A DNA stretch of 24,176 nucleotides from Elysia marginata (lineage: Eukaryota > Mollusca > Gastropoda > Plakobranchidae). The stretch is from assembly GCA_019649035.1 (NCBI GenBank), contig BMAT01009606.1:26814-50989 (forward strand). The letters are read 5' to 3'. Below the pieces are notes generated by a model. The model was not told the origin of the DNA and did not search any database. It worked only from the letters and a program-made list of their open reading frames with translations. Made by a program: the position numbers and the translations under genes. This document shows, in pieces, positions 1 through 9,871 of this stretch (the first letter of the stretch is position 1; each line of letters starts with the position of its first letter).

Positions 1-474
1 TTAAACTATTAGAGTCTGGACCTATAGAACTACTGTAGCTCTAATTGTTTTTAAATGCATACATTAGCCTAGACTAAAAGACTTAACAAAATTTTCTCTC
101 TTTTTTTGTCTATCCCTCTGTTTGCCTGCCTCTCTTTCTTAAAATGAAAAAAAAGGACAAAAATTAAGCAGACGGACATATTCAAAACTATGAAGGATCA
201 TATCTTTATCTCTATACTTTTGACATTTACCACACCCCCACCCCGCCTTTAAATTTATCTATCACCTTATCTCCATATTTGTTACATATTAACTAACTAT
301 TTATCTCTCACCTATCAGCTTGAGTATCAGTGACTTTTTTCACCTTCTGTAATTTGGTATGAGTAAAATCAAAAGTTAAGGTGCTTACGGCATCAACAGC
401 CATAGTTTTATCAGTTGGTTGATAAGAGTAGACCAACTACTATCTTGCCCCTAGAGAGTTTGACAATACATGAA

Positions 475-476
<2 letters not shown>

Positions 477-535
<59 letters not shown>

Positions 536-559
536 CATTATTATTATTATCATTATTAT
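477..559 (+). repeat. (ATT)n microsatellite
   Basis: About 27 units of ATT, interrupted by ATC twice near the right end. It creates artificial open frames on both strands (poly-Leu, poly-Tyr, poly-Asn) that are not genes. The stretches 1-476 and 560-849 around it are AT- and pyrimidine-rich with no gene. Confidence 0.97.
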
Positions 560-845
560 ATGGGCCTTCTTTTATTATCTGTCGACCCAATGTTTTCACC
601 CACTCTCATTACTGCCTATTTTTTTGTCTCACCCCAATATTCTTCCTTTCCTCTCTGTCTATGTCCGCCTGTTTGTCTCTCTCGCCACGTATTTTGGCCT
701 CTGTTTAAACACAAAAAAAAATATTTCTGGCCTTCATCGGGGGAATGTTGTGACATTCATCTCCTCCATATCATTTATTCTTCTTGAACGATTTTTCCCA
801 ACTTTCTTAATCTGTAACTCTCATAACTTTCTCCGATTTCGTCGT

Positions 846-849
<4 letters not shown>

Positions 850-882
<33 letters not shown>
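850..882 (+). repeat. (TC)n microsatellite
   Basis: About 15 TC units with one interruption. A second short (CT)n run lies at 966-980. Confidence 0.95.
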
Positions 883-883
<1 letters not shown>

Positions 884-979
884 AAACGTTTTTATGTTAT
901 AACTTAGGTAGTATTTTTTATTGTGTCACGAAGTAATAGGTTGTTAATCTGCTTTTTATAAACTACTCTCTCTCTCTCT

Positions 980-1110
980 CAGTATAATGTGACCGGCTGA
1001 GGCTAAGTCATGGTATCCCTACTAGTCTCTGGGTGGCAGCCCGTACATTGTCATTGGGACCCAAGCCCTGAGAGCACCTTGAAGTGGAATTGGGCTTGTA
1101 AAAATATCCT
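980..1110 (+). repeat. Possible diverged relative of the SINE body
   Basis: CAGTATAATGTGACCGG at 980-996 matches CAGAATAATGTGACTGG of the SINE at 6668-6652 in 15 of 17 positions. Flanking sequence does not align convincingly by eye. This may be an old relative or chance. A short open frame running through 1010-1318 has no protein-like features. Confidence 0.3.
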
Positions 1111-1632
1111 TCAATTCAAAACTCTCTCTCTCGGTCCTAATTGCCTGATCAGTTTTCCAAATACCTCATCAACCCAAACCCCCATCAATGTTTTACAGTT
1201 TCCATACTTCACCTTCAATCATCCTCAACCAATTTGCTCCATTTTCTTAATCTTTTACTTTTACAACTTTCTAGTTATCCTAACCTACCCCGGCTTTAGA
1301 CAGTCACGTGGAACATGATTTTTGTCAGTGTCATAGAGCGAAGCTTTTTAATAGCTGCTGCTTTGTGAGTTGAGGTTATTCGATTGGTAATGACATGTTC
1401 GTGAAGCCACGGAGAGCGCTTAAAACATTTAGTGGATAAGCGCTATCTGAAATAGCTTTTTACTTTACTTTTAGGACTTATTTTATTTTAATGTGTTTGC
1501 TGGTTTCAATCCGGTATAAGTTTTTATACTCAGGAACTCAGGGATTGGTCATCCCTTCTCATAAAACTGTAGGTACTTAAAGGAACATTAAACACACAAG
1601 AGCATAGCAATCCCTGGATTGGGTATGTTACG

Positions 1633-1839
1633 ATAAAAACCAGTTCTATTCTCAATTCAATTCAATTCAATTTCTGTATTGTCAATATTGGCACATTGTA
1701 CTGGTTACAGAGCAATTTACAACAAGTAGAATCAATAAAAGTCTCTCCCCCCCCCCTCTCTCTCTCAACTTGCTTACACTAACTTCCCAACTTCTTTCTC
1801 TTCCAACACACTATTTAACATAAAAACCAATTCTATTCT
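1633..1839 (+). repeat. Near-identical 20-base direct repeats flanking a 167-base segment
   Basis: ATAAAAACCAGTTCTATTCT at 1633-1652 recurs with one change (A for G) at 1820-1839. The enclosed 167 bases begin with (CAATT)n and contain TTGTCAATATTGGCACATTG and a C-tract plus TC-run. The layout resembles a target-site duplication around a short insertion. A weaker third copy (ATAAGACCAATTCT) at 1923-1936 argues instead for local duplication. Confidence 0.45.
1742..1766 (+). repeat. Homopyrimidine tract, C10 plus (TC)n
   Basis: TCTCT, ten C residues and a (TC)n run. A similar C11 tract sits at 3481-3491. Confidence 0.9.
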
Positions 1840-2414
1840 GTTTTTGTGCCAAGCATGACACGCCTAGTGCTATAATTTAAAAAGGAAACCCTCGTTCATT
1901 CATACCCTTTGTAGGTTTCAGGATAAGACCAATTCTGTGCCCGCCTTAAATATTTTTATAACACCAATTGTTACAACAAAAATGCTACATGTTTTATAAT
2001 TGTATTAAACTAAAAAAAAAAAAATTTTTTTCACTCGGTGTGAAAGTAACGCTAATTCCTTTATCCTTAAACAGACATGAGTCCAGTATAATTATCTATA
2101 GTTTCTTTGCGTCATGCAAAATAACCATAGGTCATCCAAGCCAACGCTCTACATAATTATTTCTCTACAGGGGCTGCCACAATGACGTAAATGCGCTTAC
2201 CCTGTGAATGACTAAAACCATTGTTTCGCCGAAAATTCAATATTTTGAATTCCGTTGTTCAGTGTGTGTTTAAAAATAATTCATCTCCGTTTCCTAAAAA
2301 TGCAACGCCTATAATTCTTGTTTAAACCCATGATTCTATTTTCCCTACTACCTCTTTCTGCCTAAAAATTAGAACGGACACTATCAACTTTAAGTCTATA
2401 ATAATATCAATCAA

Positions 2415-2416
<2 letters not shown>

Positions 2417-2487
<71 letters not shown>

Positions 2488-2512
2488 ACATAATCATCAT
2501 CATGATCATCAT
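2417..2512 (+). repeat. (ATC)n microsatellite
   Basis: About 23 continuous ATC units, then an interrupted tail (ATAATCATCATCATGATCAT). The stretches either side (1840-2416 and 2513-2819) contain no recognisable gene. Confidence 0.97.
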
Positions 2513-2819
2513 TTTCTTTTTCTTTTTCAAAACAACGAGTATCGTGGGTACCCTAAACAATATTACAAAACAATATTATTATATCCTTGTATATGATGTA
2601 AGCTATTACCGGTACCCTGAAAGCTGAATCAATCAGCCACGCAATCCACCCATCAACCAACCTAACAAACAATCAACCGACAAACCATACAACCGATCAA
2701 TGTCTTCAACAAATCATGCTCAAATCATTCATTCCCATATTTCTTTTATAGTTACCCAGTATGTATGACACACACAGACCTCTACCATACCTTAAAATTT
2801 ATCGATACACGTCAGTACT

Positions 2820-2940
2820 CTGTGATAGTACTATCATGCGACCAAAATGGCACACACCACAGCACCCTCAAACTTTAGCGGTAGACATCTGTGATATCAT
2901 GCAATCCAAATGACAGGCACCATAGCACTTCTGCGGCTGT
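2820..2940 (+). repeat. Diverged direct duplication, period about 70
   Basis: CTGTGATAGTACTATCATGC at 2820-2839, followed by AAAATGG.CACACACCACAGCACC and TTAGCGGT, is echoed from 2889 by CTGTGATATCATGCAATCC, AAATGACAGGCACCATAGCAC and TGCGGCTG. The two copies are alignable with a small gap. Confidence 0.55.
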
Positions 2941-3847
2941 AATGACCATTATACAATAAATCACTTTATTGTACCAAACCATTCAGACTTACCAGAAAGA
3001 CTCGCCGCGGTACACAGAAGCAAAAGAAGGCAACTGCAGCTCCTCCCAGAAATCATACTGTATGTACCCGTAGAAACTTAACAATTTTAACAAAAAGTTA
3101 CCGATGCCTTGCTGTATCTATTGGCATAGCACATTATGAGAACCGATGTATGTCAATTTAAATACATGTGTGTTTCATAGTACCAAGTTCACCTGAAAAG
3201 GAAGATAAAGGCGATGCCTTGCTGTTTTATTCATATTGTTTAGTTGTGCTCTATTTAGGTCTAGGTCTAATATCCTATTGCGGATTTAGTTAGTGCTTAA
3301 TTTTAAGTTCGGTATCATTAGTTCTTCTTTTGTTTCAAATATTATATTTATTTGATACTCGGTTAGCGTTGAAATGATTCTATCGGAGTCTTTATAGTAA
3401 CAAAACGTCATAGTCTTCTTATGCCAATGACTACAGGAATCTTTTACTCTCACTAACCGGAAAAGCAATTCTACTTCACACCCCCCCCCCCTTATTACTA
3501 CAAACACCAGTAAGCAATAAAAATGTAAGAAATATTCACGATACAAAATTGATATTTGATACTACCCTATTTGCTCGTAACACACAAGAGTCAGATCTAC
3601 CCTATTAGCATTCAGTTTTTTCCTTCAGTTTTTTAGTTCATACGCGCACCGGCTTTACTGCCGCTTACTCTAATAGGGATTACCCGACCCACAGCAAAAC
3701 TTGTAACTTCATTGAAAGCGTTGCCCTTTCATGGGTAAATTATGTAGAAACTGCCCTGAATCGGAAAACATTGAAGTAATAATTATTTCCCTAGGCTTAA
3801 TGCAAAGAGATCTCACAACACAATCGCACTGTATTTTCAATATAACT

Positions 3848-4090
3848 ATCGCCATTGGGTATAAAACTACTGAATCACAACGCCTACTAACTAATGGTCG
3901 ATATAACTAGTACACTCTCAATCTAATTATCGACATTGGATATAAAACTACTGAATCACAACGCCTACTTACTAATGGTCGATATAACTGGTGCTTTTAA
4001 ACTCTCAATCTAATTATTGATATTTAGATTATAAACTACTGAATCAAAACTCCTGATTACCAATGGCCGATACAATTCGTAAACTCTCTG
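3848..4090 (+). repeat. Three-copy tandem repeat, period 81-87 bases
   Basis: Copies start at 3848, 3929 and 4016. All contain ATAAACTACTGAATC (or ATAAAACTACTGAATC), a CGCCTACT or CTCCTGATT segment, TAATGG.CGATA, and then CTCTCAATCTAATT (first two) or AAACTCTCTG (third). The first two copies are nearly identical; the third is more diverged and marks an older edge. No open frame runs through it. Confidence 0.85.
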
Positions 4091-4139
4091 AAACGTGAAA
4101 AATAAACACAACAACAAACTCAATAAGAAGAATATTTCT

Positions 4140-4230
4140 GGAAACTTCTACCATCAGTTTAACCAAACAAGCCCATAAACAAGATTTTTTTCGAAAAAAT
4201 TCTACCATCACGGAGTTGACCAAGTTAGCT
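4140..4230 (+). repeat. Two-copy diverged repeat (TTCTACCATCA)
   Basis: TTCTACCATCAGTTTAACCAA at about 4146 recurs as TTCTACCATCACGGAGTTGACCAA at about 4200. The period is about 54 bases, directly after the three-copy repeat. Confidence 0.45.
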
Positions 4231-5180
4231 CCACTTTAACACGTATTGAAATTTCAGTACACTTTACTTAACAGTTTTATCTTCACATGAGAACGACTAC
4301 AAAAACTAGTATTCTCAAATTATATAATGATATCCCCACTCAGTGAATTTGTACGTTATCTTGAGAGGGCGGGTGGGGATGGGAAAGATTAATGTGGAAT
4401 TGTTATTATCAGTAGGACCTAGCTAGCTCTATAAACAAAGCATATCTTATTAACACTACATTATCCTACCAAATAGTTCCGCATTAATGTTTGAAAAGTA
4501 CTGTTATTAGCAGTTTCTAATCATATACCACCCCCTCCCTAGTCTCACACATTCGTTTATGGCTCCAACCAACTAACCACAGCCTGGTGCGATAAAAGAT
4601 AAAGGGTTATCCAAGATAATTCACAAAGTTGGTTTACACCATAAAGCAGGATATACCAAAAGATAACTGCTGTCTAATATCAGATCTTAGCGTGGCTGAT
4701 AACATCATCAGGCCAATAATGTCATTGTGTACTTATAATTTATCAATATTGAATACGGATGATCCTCTTCCAGTTTCTTTCATTCTTTCTGTTCTCATTT
4801 CCTTTTCTTTACTGTACACCCTGTCTTAAAAATGGATTCTATCATTTAAAATGATGTTTATAATTATTCATAAATGCGGTTTTAGGTCTTACACTTGCTA
4901 TGGATCGAGTTCAGCTAATCACCTTTCACCTTTCTTCTCTATTTCAAAAAGAGGAGAGAGAAAGGGAGAGACCTATATATGGCATACGGGCCCATGTAAT
5001 GCGTCTGTGATACTGATAGAGTGGTAGACAGATTAACAGATTATTTTTATATTTACCTAATCTTTGGGCCTTGCCATGACTTAGCAGGTTCAAGCTGTTG
5101 TCTATGATCTTCATTGCGATTTATATTGCTGTTGTCAATTTTCGTACCGAGCCCACTATTGCTGTTTATTAATTATTTGC

Positions 5181-5220
<40 letters not shown>

Positions 5221-5294
5221 GTCATTATTTATATTATTATGATTATTATTATCATCATCATCATCATTATTATTGTTATCGTTATTATTATAAG
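5181..5294 (+). repeat. (ATT)n/(ATC)n compound microsatellite
   Basis: A pure ATT run to about 5220 is followed by interrupted ATT and ATC units to about 5294. Open frames over it encode poly-Ile and are spurious. The flanks 4231-5180 and 5295-5785 contain no recognisable gene. Confidence 0.95.
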
Positions 5295-5785
5295 TTGGTA
5301 TTACTGGTTTTTATTAATATCATTTCTAATATTATCATTAACTTTGATCATTATTATCATTCTCTTATTTATTTTGATTATTACTGTTGCTGTTATTACT
5401 GCTGTTATTGTTATTTTTGTTATAAATGTTGTAGGTTGATGCTGCTTTTGCTGGGGTTTTTTCACACAAACTATTCAGCCTATTACAGTCAGCCTTAGTC
5501 TTAATTGTACAATTGTGCTGATGTCAGCTGAGAGCATGTACGCTGTCACAATGTAAACTGTTTTCAATGTGTAATCTGTATGTTGATTGAGTACTACATG
5601 TATATAGTGAAAAATGTATTCTCCTTTTTGTTATTTTAGCCCCAGACCTAAAACAGATAACTAGCTAACATACAATACACCTAGAATTATTTTGTATATT
5701 GTGACACATGTGTTTCGTGCACCTGTAGTGGTAATCCTTCAGTCAACTCTTTCTGATTGGTAGCCGGCCCGCTTCTCTTTTTGTT

Positions 5786-5838
5786 GTTGATCAACCGACC
5801 TTGCCTTGGCAAGTACTGTAGCAGTTTCCCCTGCTACA
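5786..5838. repeat. Cluster of three inverted repeats
   Basis: GTTGATCAAC (5786-5795) is a perfect palindrome. CTTGCCTTGGCAAG (5800-5813) is a six-base stem with a two-base loop. TGTAGCAG, six bases, CTGCTACA (5817-5838) is a perfect eight-base stem. All three lie within 53 bases of otherwise ordinary intergenic DNA. Confidence 0.7.
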
Positions 5839-6299
5839 TACAGTTTGTTTACTTAGTAGTTTTTTTCAATTGTTCAAATTTGGGTTTTTGGAAAAAATAT
5901 AATTAATATTTTTCTTTCTGAAAGGCAGTAGCTGCATTTTCTTTGTTGGCATTGAGAAAGCTTTTCATTTCTCTACTTTTTCCACCAAAGCTTAATTTTT
6001 TTTTACTTTAGGTTATAAACATGAATTCTTCAAGTGCCGAGTCAAATTTTCCTCTATGGTAATCTAAAGCTTGACGTGTGCTGGTTGTATCTGGCCTTGA
6101 ACTGATGTTCTGTTACTCCTATAATGTGTCTCCTTGTCAGGGATTTTCCTTTTACTTATGCCTGATAAATGCTTTTCTGGCGTTATTCGCCCACTAGTTA
6201 GCCCTTGCTTTTATTTCTGATATTTAAGATCCATTTTTGGCACAAATGATAGGCAATTTCTTCATTTGTAAAAGAACTAGACCCTAAAGTGAGCAGGCC

Positions 6300-6500
6300 T
6301 AGTTAGATAAATTAATAGACAAAGAGATTAATAGAATAGATTGATAGAAAACCAGATAAATATACAGAAATTGAGGATAAGACATAGGGAAAGACAAAAA
6401 GCAGACAAAGAGACAGACAGGCAAAAAGCAAACAGAAAGAGAGAGACAAAATAACACACCAACAAAAAAAAATAGGCAAGGACGAGCAAAACACTATTTG
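6300..6500 (+). repeat. Purine-rich GATA/GACA-like low-complexity stretch
   Basis: The plus strand is dominated by A and G with scattered GATA, GACA and AAAGAGACAGAC units, so the minus strand is a long pyrimidine-rich tract. The leucine/phenylalanine/serine-rich minus-strand open frames here come from that composition. The stretch 5839-6299 before it shows no gene. Confidence 0.6.
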
Positions 6501-6527
6501 GTAGTAAGAAAAAAGCAAACATAAAAA

Positions 6528-6835
6528 AGTTGCTTGGTTGTTTAAATTTTAACGTCCCAGTCAACTTCAAGGTTATATCAGCGGCGGCGCTGTGGACGAT
6601 TGAAAGCGTACTGCCACACTGTGATGTAAGGAGCACTTGCATACACCAGACCCAGTCACATTATTCTGACACCGGGCCGACTAGAGTTAACACTAAATCC
6701 ATAATGCCAGACACTAGGCGGGTCAGCTGCTAATACCAATTTTAAAGTACTTGGTTTTACTCGGCCGGGGAATCGAACCACACACCTTCCGATCTCTCAG
6801 CGAGTGTCTAACCGCTAGGCCATAACAAAGAGAAA
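6528..6835 (-). mobile_element. tRNA-derived SINE-like element
   Basis: On the minus strand the element opens with a tRNA-like head. TGGCCTAGCGG (6822-6812) fits the A box and GGTTCGATTCC (6779-6769) fits the B box, about 33 bases apart. The body continues through CAGAATAATGTGACTGG and TGTGGCAGTACGCTTTC to GGGACGTTAAAATTTAAAC at the far end. The terminal roughly 110 bases recur at 11170-11265, which shows it is a repeat family. No clear target-site duplication was found. The acceptor-stem ends do not pair well, so it is not a functional tRNA gene. Confidence 0.72.
6769..6822 (-). promoter_or_regulatory. RNA polymerase III internal promoter (A and B boxes) of the SINE
   Basis: TGGCCTAGCGG at 6822-6812 matches the A-box pattern TRGYNNANNNG closely. 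GGTTCGATTCC at 6779-6769 matches the B-box pattern GGTTCGANTCC exactly. Orientation and spacing are those of a tRNA-type promoter. Confidence 0.65.
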
Positions 6836-7020
6836 GGAGATGATGAGAGTTGATTGTGACAAACAGACATCATTGCCAGCATCATTTAATTATAGTTTGA
6901 AACCCTAAAAAATTAGTCAGAATTGGTAGTAACAGCATCCAATCTGTGAAGATGCCATTCCATATCTTAACACTCAGTGTTATAAAGACAAACCACAAAA
7001 CATGGTCAAAGCTGTTGCCT

Positions 7021-7026
7021 TTTATT
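7021..7026 (-). promoter_or_regulatory. Candidate distal poly(A) signal with G/T-rich downstream element
   Basis: The minus strand reads AATAAA. About 20 bases further on it reads TTTTGTGGTTTGTCTTT (7000-6984), a good G/U-rich downstream element. The hexamer-to-G/U spacing is typical of animal 3' end processing, so this is the better of the two candidate ends. Confidence 0.42.
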
Positions 7027-7382
7027 CCAAATATGGTAAACGTGGCATTGTATTATTTATCATACAGTACTCTTAAAATACAAATAAATTAATTGCACAC
7101 AAAAAAATTTTAACCTTAAAGTAAAAATCCGAGCAGCCATGAATTTGACTTCACAATCATATAATAGTCTACGCAAATATTTAAATACATGAACGTTAGA
7201 TAAAAAAATATCAGAATTAAGAGCAAAACGTACAATAAAACCACAGATCTTAATATAAACATTAACATTCTCATTCTAAATTTTAAAAGATAGACTTCAA
7301 CTATAAACACATCTTAAAATGGTTCTCTTCTTCAAGTCAATAATACATTTCTAAACCTATAAAAAAAAACCAAATAAGTCAT

Positions 7383-7388
7383 TTTATT
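7383..7388 (-). promoter_or_regulatory. Candidate proximal poly(A) signal
   Basis: The minus strand reads AATAAA here, about 1,020 bases after the stop codon. A moderately T/G-rich stretch (GATGTGTTTATAG) follows about 60 bases downstream, which is farther than usual. It would give a shorter 3' UTR. Confidence 0.28.
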
Positions 7389-8405
7389 AAAAAACCTACA
7401 ACAATAAACTTTGGTTTTGAGCAGTAAAACAATGAGTATGTAATATTGTAGACCATCAGACACGGATACACTGACATGTTTTAAAGAAATTTTGGCTTTC
7501 CGTTTCTATTCTAAGACCAGCAAAAATGCTTTCTAGAGTCACAAAAAAAAAACAACTATTCCATAAACACATGAAAGCATCATCTGCCATTAAATCTAAA
7601 GTACATGTATGAGTGAAATTTTTATAGAAGTCATCACAGATAGCAGTGAATTTTACACAGGTATTTTTGTAAAAAGTTAAAGGTAAAGTTTTGGCTTAAA
7701 GTATAATGCAGCAGCCGGACTCTTCTTTAAAGCAGATTGGACGGCTAAATCAAGCGTAAAATGAAATGAATGAATAACACTAAACAGTTTTAATACGTAC
7801 AAAGATGGAAGACAACAAAAAAGCTGCCCTTAAAATGAACACGTGCTAAAATGTAAAAAAAAAATCAGCAGTCTTAGTTTGGGAGATAAAAAGAGAGATT
7901 CAATACAATATTATAAAAGTTTGATGGTAGATGGAATAAAATGAATTTGGAATGAACCTGAAGGCAAATAACACAATAATATTAATTTTTATCACATGAA
8001 TTACATAAATATGCATAAAAAAACATTTGGGTTTGTATAGGCCTAAATTAATGTATGTTATTTTAAAATCTTTTTTTAATTTCATCAATCAAAAACTAAA
8101 AAGTATTCCAACAGTCATATTGAGAAAGAAACAATGAGGAATGAATGTCAAAGTCACTTTCATACATATACTTGAAAAATATTTTAATATCTATTTTCTT
8201 TCCAGTGCAATTAACTTGCAGTTCTTTTCATACCAACTAAAACAAACCACAAAAACTTTTATCCAAGAGCATTTGTCATAAAATGTCTTTCTTTAGAGAT
8301 CTTAATTTCAATCAATTTGTCTTTTAAAAGCAAATTAAAAAAAAAACAATTGTAAAGAAGCATCACACCATGAAAAGCCAATATGGCAATACAAGTGTAC
8401 ATAGT

Positions 8406-9871
8406 TTAGGCATCCCCTGCATCTGTTGTGCTTGTTGTTGGTGCTGCCGCAGCTTTTGATTGGTTTCCACGAGATGCAGGTTTTTCCCTGGACGCTATTT
8501 TACCCCTAGATGCTGGTTTCTCTCGGGAAGCTGGTTTCTCTCTGGAAGCGGGCTTCTCCCTCGTTGGAGGTTTCTCTTGTGACCCAGGCTTATCTTTGGT
8601 CGCTGCCGTGGGTGTGCCAGCAGGTTTAAAGTCCAGAGTCATGTGACTAGCATCGTCAGAGCGTTCTACCGCTGGCGCTCTCCCTGCTGCAGCTTCGCCT
8701 TGGTTTTCTTTGGGTGGTTCCTCTTCCATCCCGCGACCTCCTGAACCTTCCTGTCCTCCCTCCAGATTCTCTGCGTTAGCTCCTTCCTGTCCCTGGGTCT
8801 TTTCTGTCTCTGCTGGTTCCTTTTTAGCATCAGGAGCACTTTCAGGGGCCTCAACTTTGGTCTCCAAGGCAGGCGTTTTCTTCTGGCTCTGTCTAGATGC
8901 TGGTTTTTCCCTTGATGCAGGTTTGCTGCCAACAGTTGATGGACCCGCTGCTGTGGATCCTGCCTTCTGAGCTGCCGGAGTGGCTGGTTTTGGTGCAGGG
9001 GCTTCTTCTTCTGCCCCACGACCACCAGTGCCTTTACCGCTGGCCTTCCTAGAGACAGGTTTAGTGGCAGTTCCATCTGCTGTGTTGGTTCTTGAGTTTT
9101 CAGTGGCTCTCTGTCCATCTGCCCCTGCGCCGCTCCCATCCTGAGAAGTTGGGTTTGCTGCATCAACATTTCTCCTGGATCCCCGTGAAGCTTGCCTGCT
9201 ACCAGGGTGAGGGATAACCTCCTGCGCTTGGCCACCATCATCAGGGCCTGCTCCTGCCTTCGAAGCCTCGTCTTGTTGCGCCGCAGACTGCTGTCCATCT
9301 TGTGTCACAGCTGTTTCTTCTCCTCGGTCTTCCTCTCTCTGTCTATCCAGCCTTTCTGCATCAGGCTCATCTCCTCGGGCCGGTGCTTCTCTTTGACCCT
9401 TCACCTCACCCTCGGTTTTCTCTCCACCATCTGAAACTTTTCCATCTGGTTGGTCTCCTTCAGTAGCTCCCTCTTCTTCCTTCTTTGTCTCCTTCACTCC
9501 GTTAGCACCTTCCTCTCTTCCTCTAGACTGTGCACTCATTCTTGACAAAGGCCTCGCCCCTTCTTCTTCTCCCTCTTTGCCCTCTGCTAGAGGATGCTCT
9601 CTCTTTAGGCCCAGACCCTCAGGGAGTGGTGGTGCCTTAGGAGACATGGGTTTGTAAGAGAGCTGCGAGCGGGTTGACTCCGCACCGCTGTCACCTTCAA
9701 CATTCACCTCCTCTTCGTCATCACCATCGTCAACATCATCTTCAAGCCCAGGTCCATCCTCTTCCTGTCCTTCCTCTTCGTCATCTTCTGGCTGGCTTGG
9801 TCTCATCATCGGCTGCAGTCGCTGAAGCATGAGGTATGCTCGAGATTTCTTGCAGCCGCCTTCAGGTAAAC
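8406..9871 (-). CDS. DNHD1-like terminal exon: long disordered tail with KPASR-type repeats
   Basis: The acceptor is TATCTGTGTCAG before GTTTACCTG and the frame ends TAA at 8408-8406. About 488 residues are encoded in one exon. The first 30 or so (LPEGGCKKSRAYLMLQRLQP) may still pack on the dynein domain. The remainder is low-complexity: an acidic block (EDDEEEGQEEDG, DDVDDGDDEEE), then Glu/Lys/Gly/Ser-rich sequence, then Ala/Pro/Lys/Ser-rich sequence with repeated KPASR-type motifs, and finally a hexapeptide array and an Ala/Thr-rich end. No known domain is visible. Composition and spaced SR and KP motifs suggest a disordered, highly charged, possibly phosphorylated tail; this is inference. 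A Met codon just upstream of the acceptor belongs to the intron and is not a start. Confidence 0.9.

Larger units (their letters stand above)
7005..8405 (-). other. Probable 3' UTR of the DNHD1-like gene
   Basis: Downstream of the stop the minus strand is AT-rich, has no long open frame and continues to two canonical AATAAA hexamers. The far one is followed by a G/T-rich stretch, which makes about 7005 the likeliest end of the transcript. No second gene is detectable here; short open frames such as 7116-7310 and 7900-8088 are low-complexity and lack protein-like composition. The extent is inferred from signals only. Confidence 0.4.

Noticed and set aside
415..708. Open frames on both strands rich in Leu, Tyr or Asn
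   Set aside because: They are produced by the ATT microsatellite and pyrimidine-rich DNA; no protein-like composition outside the repeat.
1010..1318. A 102-codon plus-strand open frame
   Set aside because: No recognisable domain, low-complexity surroundings and a possible SINE-related start; nothing supports translation.
5239..5498. Poly-Ile open frames that look like membrane proteins
   Set aside because: They come from the ATT/ATC repeat and adjoining T-rich sequence.
6312..6642. Hydrophobic minus-strand open frames resembling signal or membrane segments
   Set aside because: They arise from the purine-rich plus strand and from the SINE body; no conserved motif.
6762..6830. A functional tRNA gene on the minus strand
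   Set aside because: A and B boxes are present, but the acceptor-stem ends do not pair well and the sequence runs into a repeated SINE body.
8428..9434. Plus-strand and shifted minus-strand open frames over the last exon
   Set aside because: They are shadows of the repetitive dynein-tail frame, which alone continues the splice-joined protein.
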